From Bacillota bacterium (GTDB taxonomy: Bacteria > Bacillota > Clostridia > Clostridiales > Clostridiaceae): a DNA stretch of 34,039 nt. The position numbers and the translations under genes are program-made. The stretch covers positions 1 through 34,039 of the forward strand of contig JAUZPI010000046.1 of assembly GCA_030706015.1 (NCBI GenBank), in the 5' to 3' direction. Each line of letters begins with the position of its first letter. The first letter of the stretch is position 1. Positions 7,764 to 14,706 of the stretch are shown piece by piece. Under the pieces are notes generated by a model. It saw nothing but the letters and a program-made list of their open reading frames with translations. It made no database searches and had not been told where the DNA came from.

Positions 7764-7843
7764 TTGATAAGGTTTTCATTTTTTAAAAATTAAAGATATA
7801 TTACCATTTTAAATTAGTAAATTGATAAATTTTCATGTAAAGC

Positions 7844-7872
7844 TTTAAAATATATTTTAAATACAATATAAT
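7844..7872 (+). promoter_or_regulatory. Candidate sigma-A promoter in the 280-bp gap before the PAS-GGDEF-EAL gene
   Basis: TTTAAA (7844-7849), 17 bases, TATAAT (7867-7872). The -10 is perfect and the -35 is weak. The predicted start would be about 160 bases before the ATG at 8044, so if used it would give a long leader. No ORF of note lies in the gap 7764-8043. Confidence 0.35.
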
Positions 7873-7966
7873 AGATGTGTGCAATTATACTCAAAATTTA
7901 GTAGAAAAATGACGAAATATAGGGAAAAATCAAAAAATAAAATCATATGAAAATGAAATTATAGAT

Positions 7967-7994
7967 TAAATCAATGGTACATAATTACGATAAT
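7967..7994 (+). promoter_or_regulatory. Candidate sigma-D (motility) promoter of the PAS-GGDEF-EAL gene
   Basis: TAAA (7967-7970), exactly 15 bases, then TACGATAAT (7986-7994). The spacing equals the Bacillus sigma-D consensus TAAA-N15-GCCGATAT and the CGATA core is present. The predicted transcription start is about 45 bases before the ATG. The chemoreceptor at 1540-3729 carries the same TACGATAA element. Confidence 0.45.
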
Positions 7995-8043
7995 ATAAAT
8001 AATAATCTTTGTGAAGTGAATTAGTAAGGGTGGTGCTAAGTAT

Positions 8044-11037
8044 ATGCATAAAAAGGGGAAGCATTCATATACTCCACAATACATTTTTAGAGTGTTTTTA
8101 ATTCTTTGCCTGGTATTTTTTATATGTACAGTTAATATTAGGACTAAAATATACGCAAAGGAAATACAGGAAAAGAAAGTACTTGTTATTCATTCCTATG
8201 ATATGGACTTCCAATGGACAAGTGATATTGCCAAAGGTATAAAGTCTGTATTAGGTAATGATATAGATAATGTAGATATTTACTCCTGCTATCTGGATAC
8301 AAAAAAGATTCAATTAAATGATTATATAGAGCAATTGTATAATTATCAAAAGGAGAAATATAAAAATATCCACTTCGATGCAATAATTTGTTCTGACAAT
8401 GATGCTTTGAACTATCTTTTGAAATATAGGGATAAGCTATTTCCAAATACTCCTGTGGTTTTTTGTGGGATAAATGGTTACAAGGATGGTCTTACAGATA
8501 ATAATAAACTCTATACAGGTGTAGCAGAGGAAATAGATATTAAATCAACTATAGAGAGTATATTGGAATTGCAGCCTAATATTAAAAATTTAATCGTAGT
8601 TGGAGATAGTTCTGCTGTAGGAACTGCAAACTATGCTCAGCTGAAGGAGTTATTACCATATTACGATGATAGAATTAATTTTGTAATCTTTACGGATGAA
8701 AAGTTAGATAGGCTAACAAATTATGCAAATGAAAATAAAGTTAATACTGCAATTTTATATATGGGGCAGGTTAGGGATAATGACAACTTACCTATTGCAT
8801 TGGATAAGGGGGCAGAACTAATTCTAAATAGTACAGGCTTACCGATTTATTCGTTTTGGGATTTCTTACTAGGTCATGGTGCTGTTGGCGGTAAAATGAC
8901 TAATGGTTTTTATCAAGGTAAAACTGCTGGTGAATTGACTAAAAGAATATTAAATGGAGAAGACATCCGCAAGGTTCCTGTTATTAAGGAAGGTCCTAAT
9001 ATGTATATGTTTGATTATAAGGAATTAGTGAGGAATAAAATAAATTTATACAGTGTGCCACCAGATAGTACAATAATTAATGAACCTATATCCATATATG
9101 ATAGTTATAAGAAAACAGTTTTGGTTTCGCTTGCAGTTTTTATTGGGCTAATAAGTTGTATAGTAGTATTATCAAGGAATATTACAAGAAGAAAAATTAG
9201 TGAAAATAAACTTAAAGACAGCTATCAAGAATTATCTGCTGTTTATGAGCAGTTAACAGCAGCAGAAGAGGAACTAAAAGCTCAATATGATGAATTGCAG
9301 CAAAATCAAGAGTTCCTAAGAGAAAGTGAGGAACGATATAAAATTGCCATTGAAGGCGCTAATGATGCAATATGGCATTGGGATTTTGCTACCAATAGAG
9401 TTCTTGTATCTAGTAAGTGGGAAGATATATCTGGATATCCAATAAAGGAAGATTTAAAAATGGAGGATATTTGGGGAACCATCCTAGATCTTGAGCATAA
9501 GCATAGAACTCTTCATGACTTAAAGGATCATATACAAAAAAGAAAGGATCTTTTTATAAGTGAATTTATAATAACTACTAAAGAGGGAGAGAAAAAGTGG
9601 GTATTAGGCAAAGGTAAGGTTTTAAATGACATTGAGGGTAACCCTGTAAAGATGGCAGGCTCATTGTCTGATATTACCGAAATGCGAAACATGCAGGAAA
9701 AAGTCAATTTTATGGCATACTATGACTCTTTGACCAATTTGCCAAATAAAACCTTATTTATGGATAGGTTAAATGTGGTTCTTAATAAATCAAGAGTTGA
9801 TGGTGAGAAGGGTGCTGTATTATTCATAGATTTAGACGACTTTAAAAAAGTCAATGATACATTAGGACATGAATATGGAGACAAATTATTAATATGTATC
9901 GGCAATATTTTAAAGTCAACAGTTACCGATTATGATACTGTATGCAGACTAGGTGGAGATGACTTTTTAATATTAAAGACCAATATCGATAGTTATAAAG
10001 ATATTATAATACTTGTTGACAAGATATTAGAGTTTTTTAATTCACCTTTTGAAGTGGATGAAAAACAGATTTATATTACTGCCAGCATAGGTATAACCTT
10101 ATTTCCCTATGATGGGCTAGAGGCAAATATTATTTTAAAAAATGCAGACACGGCAATGTATAAGGCGAAAGCTACTGGTATAGGTAAGTATCAATTTTAT
10201 AGTAGAAAAATGTACCAGGAAGTGCTAAGAAACAGTGAAATCGAGAGAGGTCTAAGGAAAGCAATAGAAAATGATGAATTGAAATTATTTTATCAGGTTC
10301 AAGTAGATGCAAAAACAGGTAAGATTACTGGAATGGAATCTCTTATAAGATGGTTTAGTAAGGAACTGGGATTTGTACCACCTTCAGAATTTATACCTAT
10401 TGCTGAAAAGTCTGGATTAATTATTAATATTGGCGAGTGGATATTAAAAACTGCATGTAAGCAAAATGTTGAATGGAGACAAAAAGGATATAAGTTTGAT
10501 TATATTGCCGTAAATGTGTCTGCAATTCAACTTCAGCATCCATCATTTTTAGCAACAGTTAAGGAAGTAATTGATGAGTTAAAATTGTCACCTGAATATA
10601 TAGAATTAGAGATAACAGAAAGTGTACTAATGCAGTCCTTAAATGATAATGTTAAAATACTTGACCAAATTAAGGCTATGGGAGTTAAATCAGCCTTAGA
10701 CGATTTTGGTACGGGATATTCATCTCTAAGTTATTTAAGAATGCTGCCTATTTCTACACTGAAAATCGATAAGTCTTTTATTGATGATATTGCCATAGAT
10801 AATAATGAGAGATCAATTATTGATGGAATTATTCAGTTAGCACATAAAATGAATTTAGATGTAGTAGCTGAAGGTGTAGAAGTTCAAGAGCAGCTAAACG
10901 TTCTATCAGAGATGAATTGTGATAAAATACAAGGTTACTATTTTAGCAAACCATTACCTCCAGATGAAGTGGCAGTGCTTTTAGAGCAAGGAGGATTCCA
11001 AATTAACCATAACCTTGAACCGGAATCTGAAATATAG
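8044..11037 (+). CDS. Membrane sensor with extracytoplasmic binding domain, PAS, GGDEF and EAL domains
   Basis: A 997-residue cyclic-di-GMP signalling protein. Order: N-terminal signal anchor (about 13-32); an extracellular ligand-binding region of the ABC-substrate-binding type (about 43-335, starting KVLVIHSYD); a membrane helix (about 357-377); a coiled coil (about 385-430); PAS/PAC (about 428-550); GGDEF (about 555-720); EAL (about 730-985). The GGDEF motif is altered to GGDDF at 637-641, and the RxxD inhibitory site is replaced by TDYD (628-631). The EAL motif reads ESL (765-767) but keeps its Glu, and other catalytic residues are present: NVSAIQ (824-829), ELEITES (854-860), DDFGTG (886-891), K910 in LKIDK, AEGVE (942-946) and QGYYFSKP (963-970). 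I infer a phosphodiesterase with a regulatory, possibly inactive, cyclase domain. GGTGG precedes the ATG. Confidence 0.93.
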   Translation: MHKKGKHSYTPQYIFRVFLILCLVFFICTVNIRTKIYAKEIQEKKVLVIHSYDMDFQWTSDIAKGIKSVLGNDIDNVDIYSCYLDTKKIQLNDYIEQLYNYQKEKYKNIHFDAIICSDNDALNYLLKYRDKLFPNTPVVFCGINGYKDGLTDNNKLYTGVAEEIDIKSTIESILELQPNIKNLIVVGDSSAVGTANYAQLKELLPYYDDRINFVIFTDEKLDRLTNYANENKVNTAILYMGQVRDNDNLPIALDKGAELILNSTGLPIYSFWDFLLGHGAVGGKMTNGFYQGKTAGELTKRILNGEDIRKVPVIKEGPNMYMFDYKELVRNKINLYSVPPDSTIINEPISIYDSYKKTVLVSLAVFIGLISCIVVLSRNITRRKISENKLKDSYQELSAVYEQLTAAEEELKAQYDELQQNQEFLRESEERYKIAIEGANDAIWHWDFATNRVLVSSKWEDISGYPIKEDLKMEDIWGTILDLEHKHRTLHDLKDHIQKRKDLFISEFIITTKEGEKKWVLGKGKVLNDIEGNPVKMAGSLSDITEMRNMQEKVNFMAYYDSLTNLPNKTLFMDRLNVVLNKSRVDGEKGAVLFIDLDDFKKVNDTLGHEYGDKLLICIGNILKSTVTDYDTVCRLGGDDFLILKTNIDSYKDIIILVDKILEFFNSPFEVDEKQIYITASIGITLFPYDGLEANIILKNADTAMYKAKATGIGKYQFYSRKMYQEVLRNSEIERGLRKAIENDELKLFYQVQVDAKTGKITGMESLIRWFSKELGFVPPSEFIPIAEKSGLIINIGEWILKTACKQNVEWRQKGYKFDYIAVNVSAIQLQHPSFLATVKEVIDELKLSPEYIELEITESVLMQSLNDNVKILDQIKAMGVKSALDDFGTGYSSLSYLRMLPISTLKIDKSFIDDIAIDNNERSIIDGIIQLAHKMNLDVVAEGVEVQEQLNVLSEMNCDKIQGYYFSKPLPPDEVAVLLEQGGFQINHNLEPESEI

Positions 11038-11057
11038 AATAATAATTTTTGCAGTAG

Positions 11058-11099
11058 AGACTAAGAATATTTATATGAAAAATATTCTTGGTCTTTTTT
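11058..11099 (+). terminator. Intrinsic terminator after the PAS-GGDEF-EAL gene
   Basis: AGACTAAGAATATTT (11058-11072) pairs with AAATATTCTTGGTCT (11080-11094) with one wobble pair, then a run of T to 11099. Confidence 0.9.
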
Positions 11100-11107
11100 A
11101 TTTGAAA

Positions 11108-11130
11108 GTTTCATATGTTTCATACGAAAC
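11108..11130. promoter_or_regulatory. Operator candidate of the DeoR-type regulator
   Basis: GTTTCATA occurs twice head to tail (11108-11115 and 11117-11124) and is followed by GAAAC (11126-11130), so GTTTC-N4-GAAAC is also an inverted pair. It sits directly upstream of the -35 box of the deoR-family operon. DeoR-family repressors often bind such TTTC/GAAA repeats and control their own operons; the assignment is inferred from position. Confidence 0.45.
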
Positions 11131-11135
11131 TAATA

Positions 11136-11164
11136 TTGACCATAAGTGAAAGATAAAGTAATAT
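11136..11164 (+). promoter_or_regulatory. Sigma-A promoter of the deoR-dehydrogenase-rpiA-synthetase operon
   Basis: TTGACC (11136-11141), 17 bases, TAATAT (11159-11164). The -35 matches five of six bases. The predicted start leaves a leader of about 40 bases before the TTG start at 11214. Confidence 0.5.
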
Positions 11165-11213
11165 TATTAATATAGTATCTATGTAATAATCTAATAAAGA
11201 GGGTGATTGAGTT

Positions 11214-11957
11214 TTGAATGAAAGACAAAACGAAATTTTCAATATGCTTTCAATCCACCCTAGGGTAACAGTGAGAGAATTGGCATTAACTCTAGGTGTT
11301 TCTGAGGTGACTATTAGAAAAGATTTATCAGCCTTAGAGCAGGAAGGTTTATTGAAAAGAACTCATGGAGGAGCTGCACAAGTTGCTTCAAATTCAATTG
11401 AGACAAGAATTATGTTCAGATATGAAGAAAAGAAAAAGATAGCAGTAGAGGCAGTAAAGCTGGTTGCAGATGGTGAAACCATATTAATAGAAGCTGGTTC
11501 AACTAATGCAGTATTAGCTAAGGAACTGGCTAATAAGAATAAGGTTCATATTATAACCAATTCTTTGTATATAACTGAGATATTAAAGGATAATAAAAAT
11601 GTAAAAACAACTTTGCTGGGAGGAGAGCTTCAATCTGAAGCGGAAGCTTTCGTAGGACCATTAACCAAATTATGTTTAAGTCAGGTGGCAGTGGACAAAG
11701 CTTTTGTTGGTATGGATGGCTTTTCAGAGAAATTAGGTTTTACCTGTAGTGATTTTTTGAGAGCTGAAGTAGGAAGAAATATGAGCAAAAGGGCAGTGAA
11801 AACTATTATACTAGCTGAATCCTCAAAGTTTGATAATATAGGGGTTACGTCTATAGTGGAACTTTCACAGATACATACGGTAATAACAGATAAGGAGATA
11901 GCAGAAGATAAATTAAATATTCTATATAAGAATAATATAAATACTATTTTAGTTTAA
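11214..11957 (+). CDS. DeoR/GlpR-family transcriptional regulator
   Basis: A 247-residue regulator with the standard DeoR plan: winged helix-turn-helix at about 1-57 (RQNEIFNMLS, VTVRELALTLGVSEVTIRKDL, LLKRTHGGA) and a C-terminal sugar-phosphate-binding domain of isomerase fold (about 75-240). The start is TTG at 11214, supported by GAGGGTG at 11199-11205 and by the family-like beginning NERQNEIF; the next ATG would delete half of the DNA-binding domain. It is the first gene of a tight cluster, with 13 bases to the dehydrogenase. Its likely effector is a phosphorylated sugar or polyol handled by the next two enzymes, and it probably represses its own operon at the GTTTC repeats upstream. The exact effector cannot be read from the sequence. 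Confidence 0.93.
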   Translation: MNERQNEIFNMLSIHPRVTVRELALTLGVSEVTIRKDLSALEQEGLLKRTHGGAAQVASNSIETRIMFRYEEKKKIAVEAVKLVADGETILIEAGSTNAVLAKELANKNKVHIITNSLYITEILKDNKNVKTTLLGGELQSEAEAFVGPLTKLCLSQVAVDKAFVGMDGFSEKLGFTCSDFLRAEVGRNMSKRAVKTIILAESSKFDNIGVTSIVELSQIHTVITDKEIAEDKLNILYKNNINTILV

Positions 11958-11970
11958 AGGAGTGAACAGA

Positions 11971-13029
11971 ATGGAAAGAATAATTAATGTAGGCTTAGTA
12001 GGTTACGGAGGCGCCGGAAAAGTTTTTCACGCACCTGTTATGACTAGTGTAAATGGATTAAATTTATATAAGGTATGCGATGGTAACGCAAGGAATATAC
12101 GACAACTAAAAGAGAAATACGGAGAGATTAAAACTACAGATGATTTTGATGACATACTAAAGGATGAGGAAATACAATTAGTTGTATTAGCAGTTCCCAA
12201 TACAGTACATTATGAATTGGCTGTCAGAGCTTTAGAACATGGAAAAAATGTTGTTGTAGAAAAACCATTTACAGTAACCTCAGAGGAAGCTGATAAATTA
12301 ATTAAACTGGCAAAGGATAAAAATAAATTATTAACTGTTCACCATAATAGGAGATGGGATAGCGACTTTAGGACTGTAGAAAAGGTAATTAAAGAGAAAC
12401 TGCTTGGTAATGTTGTAGAGTATGAAGTCCACTATGATAGATTTAGAAATTACTTCAAAGAAAATGCCTGGAGAGAGAAAGATATTCCTGGCTCTGGCAT
12501 ACTATATGATTTAGGTTCCCACCTTATTGACCAAGCACAATGTCTGTTTGGTCTGCCGCAAGAAGTATTTGGTGATTTAAGAATACAAAGAGAAGGTGGT
12601 AAGACAATAGATAATTTTGAAGTGATTTTAAGCTATCCTAATTTGAAGGTAACCCTTAAGGCTGGTATGCTAGTTAGAGAATCAGGTCCTCATTTCACAA
12701 TCTATGGAACGGAGGGATCTTTTATTAAGTACGGAATGGACATACAAGAGGAAGATCTAAAAAATGACGTTCTTCCCAAGCATGTTGAGAATTGGGGAAA
12801 AGAGCCTGAAATTTTATGGGGTAATATAAATACTATGGTGAATGGGCTGCATATTAAAGGTACTATTGAAAGTGAACCAGGAGACTATAGAGAATTTTAT
12901 AGAAATGTATATGAGGCCATTATTGGAAATGAACCTCTCAAGGTTACTCCAGTGCAAGCAAGAAATACTATTAGAATTATTGAGTTAGCAGAACAAAGCA
13001 GTGCTGAAAGGCACTGGGTAAGGTTTTAA
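11971..13029 (+). CDS. Gfo/Idh/MocA-family oxidoreductase, IolW/YdgJ-like
   Basis: NAD(P)-dependent dehydrogenase of 352 residues acting on a sugar, inositol or derivative in the cytoplasm. The N-terminal Rossmann fold has the loop GLVGYGGAGKVFHAP at 8-22 and the family motif EKP at 97-99 (Lys98); HHNRRWDSDF at 124-133 and the catalytic segment LYDLGSHLIDQ at 178-188 (Asp180, His184) follow. From memory, these stretches closely match Bacillus IolW (YvaA), an NADP-dependent scyllo-inositol dehydrogenase, and E. coli YdgJ. The ATG at 11971 is chosen because AAAGGAG sits 8 bases upstream; an in-frame GTG at 11962 overlaps that site. It lies between the DeoR regulator and an RpiA-like isomerase. 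The true substrate could be another polyol or sugar; the scyllo-inositol role is by similarity. Confidence 0.88.
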   Translation: MERIINVGLVGYGGAGKVFHAPVMTSVNGLNLYKVCDGNARNIRQLKEKYGEIKTTDDFDDILKDEEIQLVVLAVPNTVHYELAVRALEHGKNVVVEKPFTVTSEEADKLIKLAKDKNKLLTVHHNRRWDSDFRTVEKVIKEKLLGNVVEYEVHYDRFRNYFKENAWREKDIPGSGILYDLGSHLIDQAQCLFGLPQEVFGDLRIQREGGKTIDNFEVILSYPNLKVTLKAGMLVRESGPHFTIYGTEGSFIKYGMDIQEEDLKNDVLPKHVENWGKEPEILWGNINTMVNGLHIKGTIESEPGDYREFYRNVYEAIIGNEPLKVTPVQARNTIRIIELAEQSSAERHWVRF

Positions 13030-13065
13030 TAGATTTAATAATATAATTTTGTGGAGGGAAGGGAA

Positions 13066-13749
13066 TTGAATAAGAATGAAATTAAGCAAAGCTGTGCCAG
13101 AGAGGCTTTAAAATATATTAAGGAAAACTCAATTATCGGTCTTGGAGGCGGCGGCACTATTGCATATCTTATAGAATATTTGGTTGAAAAAATAAAAGAA
13201 GGTTTTAAGATTAAAGTTGTAACTCCATCAATTAGTACAAAAATGCTTTGTATTAAAAATGGCATAGAGGTACTACATACAAGCAGCGCAGATAAAATAA
13301 GTATAGCATTTGACGGCTGTGATGAGGTGGATGGGAATCTGAATGCTTTAAAAAGTGGTGGAGGAATTCACACAAAAGAAAAATTAATTGCCTCCATGGC
13401 CGAGGAATATATTTTACTTGTAGATGACAGTAAGTTTGTTAAAATATTGGATTTTAAATATCCAGTTGTTTTGGAAATTCTAAAGGATTCACTTTCTTAT
13501 GTGGAAACTAAAGTAAAAGAGCTTGGCGGTGTTCCAGAAATGAGAGTCAGCAATGCAAAGGATGGATTTATAGTTAGTGATAATGGTAATTTTCTAATGG
13601 ATGTAAAATTTGAACAGGTAGAGGATATTCAGAAGCTTGAGCGTAACTTAATGAATATACATGGAGTAATTGATACATCTTTATTTGTTAATGTGGTAGA
13701 TAAGGCAATTGTAGCTGGGGAACATGGTGTAAGGGTGGTATCAGGATAA
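13066..13749 (+). CDS. rpiA: Ribose-5-phosphate isomerase A-like protein, variant phosphate loop
   Basis: A 227-residue protein of the RpiA family, which interconverts ribose 5-phosphate and ribulose 5-phosphate. Catalytic positions known from E. coli RpiA (D81, D84, K94, E103) are all kept at the same spacing as D83, D86, K96 and E105 in FDGCDEVD...LKSGGGIHTKEK, and VDDSK (119-123) matches the usual VDESK. The substrate loop that normally reads GxGTGST is GLGGGGT (25-31), so Thr and Ser are replaced by Gly. I chose TTG at 13066, preceded by GGAGGGAAGG; an in-frame GTG at 13051 lies inside that site. Its stop TAA shares one base with the next ATG (13749), so it is translationally coupled to the alarmone synthetase. 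It may be a true RpiA or a paralogue for another aldose phosphate. Confidence 0.85.
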   Translation: MNKNEIKQSCAREALKYIKENSIIGLGGGGTIAYLIEYLVEKIKEGFKIKVVTPSISTKMLCIKNGIEVLHTSSADKISIAFDGCDEVDGNLNALKSGGGIHTKEKLIASMAEEYILLVDDSKFVKILDFKYPVVLEILKDSLSYVETKVKELGGVPEMRVSNAKDGFIVSDNGNFLMDVKFEQVEDIQKLERNLMNIHGVIDTSLFVNVVDKAIVAGEHGVRVVSG

Positions 13750-14660
13750 TGAGTATTAATAAAGAAAATTTTATGGCTAAATATCATATTACTGAAAAAA
13801 ATCTTGCTGAAGACAGAATAGAGTGGCAGGACTTAATTGATATCTTTAATGATTTTAATAAATTTAGAAATCTTTATGCAACTCAAGCTGATTTTATTGC
13901 CAATACCCTTAGAACTCACAGGAAGATACATTCTGTAAAGTCTAGAGTTAAGGAGCCTGAGCATTTAATAGAAAAAATTATTAGAAAAACTCTAAATAGA
14001 AGAGAAGTATATGGAGATGAATTTAAATTTTCTGTGGAAAATTACAAAGAACAAATTAATGATCTGATTGGAGTCAGAGCTATTCATATTTTTAAGGAAG
14101 ACTGGGAGGATATCCACCAGTTTATTACCCGAACTTGGAATGTGGCTGAAATAACAGCAAATGTGCGTGAAGGTGATGATACAGAAAGATTTGAAGAACT
14201 GAATATTCAGATTCAGTCCAGAAAATCAGGATACCGTTCAGTACATTATTTGATAGAATCCTTTCCGACTAATCAAAAGGTTATTGCTGAAATTCAAGTT
14301 AGAACAATTTTTGAAGAAGGCTACGGAGAAATTGATCATCAACTAAGATATTCTCATCAGCAGATACCTGAAGTGTTAGCACTTAATCTTCTATTACTGA
14401 ATAGAATAGCTGGAAGTTCAGATGAAATGGCTTCATTAATCAATATATTAAACAGAAGTTGGACAGAGATGGAAGCTAAGTATGAAAGAATATTGGACTA
14501 TAAAAATAACGAAATTGAAAAACTTAGAGAAAAAATAGAAAATGCTGATACTATACAGCAATCAGATAAGGAAGATATTTTAGCTAGCTTGCAAAAAATA
14601 ATCATGAAGGATGATTTGACGAATTTAACTGAAAATTTATCTAAATCGTTTATAAAGTAA
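13749..14660 (+). CDS. RelA/SpoT-domain nucleotide pyrophosphokinase (hydrolase-less alarmone synthetase)
   Basis: A 303-residue protein with only the synthetase half of RelA/SpoT enzymes, which transfer pyrophosphate from ATP to GTP or GDP to give (p)ppGpp. Visible motifs: basic entry HSVKSRVKEPEHLIEKI (61-77), DLIGVRAIHIF (105-115, Asp105 likely metal-binding), the substrate motif SGYRSVHYL (160-168) and EIQVRTIFEEGYGEIDHQL (181-199, Glu181 catalytic). There is no HD hydrolase, TGS or ACT domain. The tail (about 225-300) is rich in charged heptad-like sequence (EMEAKYERILDYKNNEIEKL) and is probably a coiled coil for oligomerisation. It overlaps rpiA by one base and ends the DeoR cluster at a strong terminator. 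Related proteins include growth-control synthetases and toxSAS toxins; no small antitoxin gene is adjacent. Confidence 0.87.
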   Translation: MSINKENFMAKYHITEKNLAEDRIEWQDLIDIFNDFNKFRNLYATQADFIANTLRTHRKIHSVKSRVKEPEHLIEKIIRKTLNRREVYGDEFKFSVENYKEQINDLIGVRAIHIFKEDWEDIHQFITRTWNVAEITANVREGDDTERFEELNIQIQSRKSGYRSVHYLIESFPTNQKVIAEIQVRTIFEEGYGEIDHQLRYSHQQIPEVLALNLLLLNRIAGSSDEMASLINILNRSWTEMEAKYERILDYKNNEIEKLREKIENADTIQQSDKEDILASLQKIIMKDDLTNLTENLSKSFIK

Positions 14661-14664
14661 TTAA

Positions 14665-14704
14665 CTAAAAAAGCTGGAGATATTGTGACTCCAGCCTTTT
14701 TAGT
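14665..14704. terminator. Bidirectional terminator between the synthetase and penicillin-binding protein genes
   Basis: GCTGGAG (14673-14679) pairs with CTCCAGC (14689-14695), flanked by A-runs on the left and CTTTTTA on the right, so both strands have a T-tail. It serves the synthetase gene (plus) and the convergent gene ending at 14707 (minus). Confidence 0.85.
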
Positions 14705-14706
14705 TT

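Noticed and set aside
13051..13065. GTG start for rpiA 15 bases upstream of the chosen TTG
   Set aside because: The GTG is part of the GGAGGG ribosome binding site itself.
13066..14660. Toxin-antitoxin pair made of the alarmone synthetase and its upstream neighbour
   Set aside because: The upstream partner is an intact RpiA-like enzyme, not a small antitoxin, and no other small gene is adjacent.
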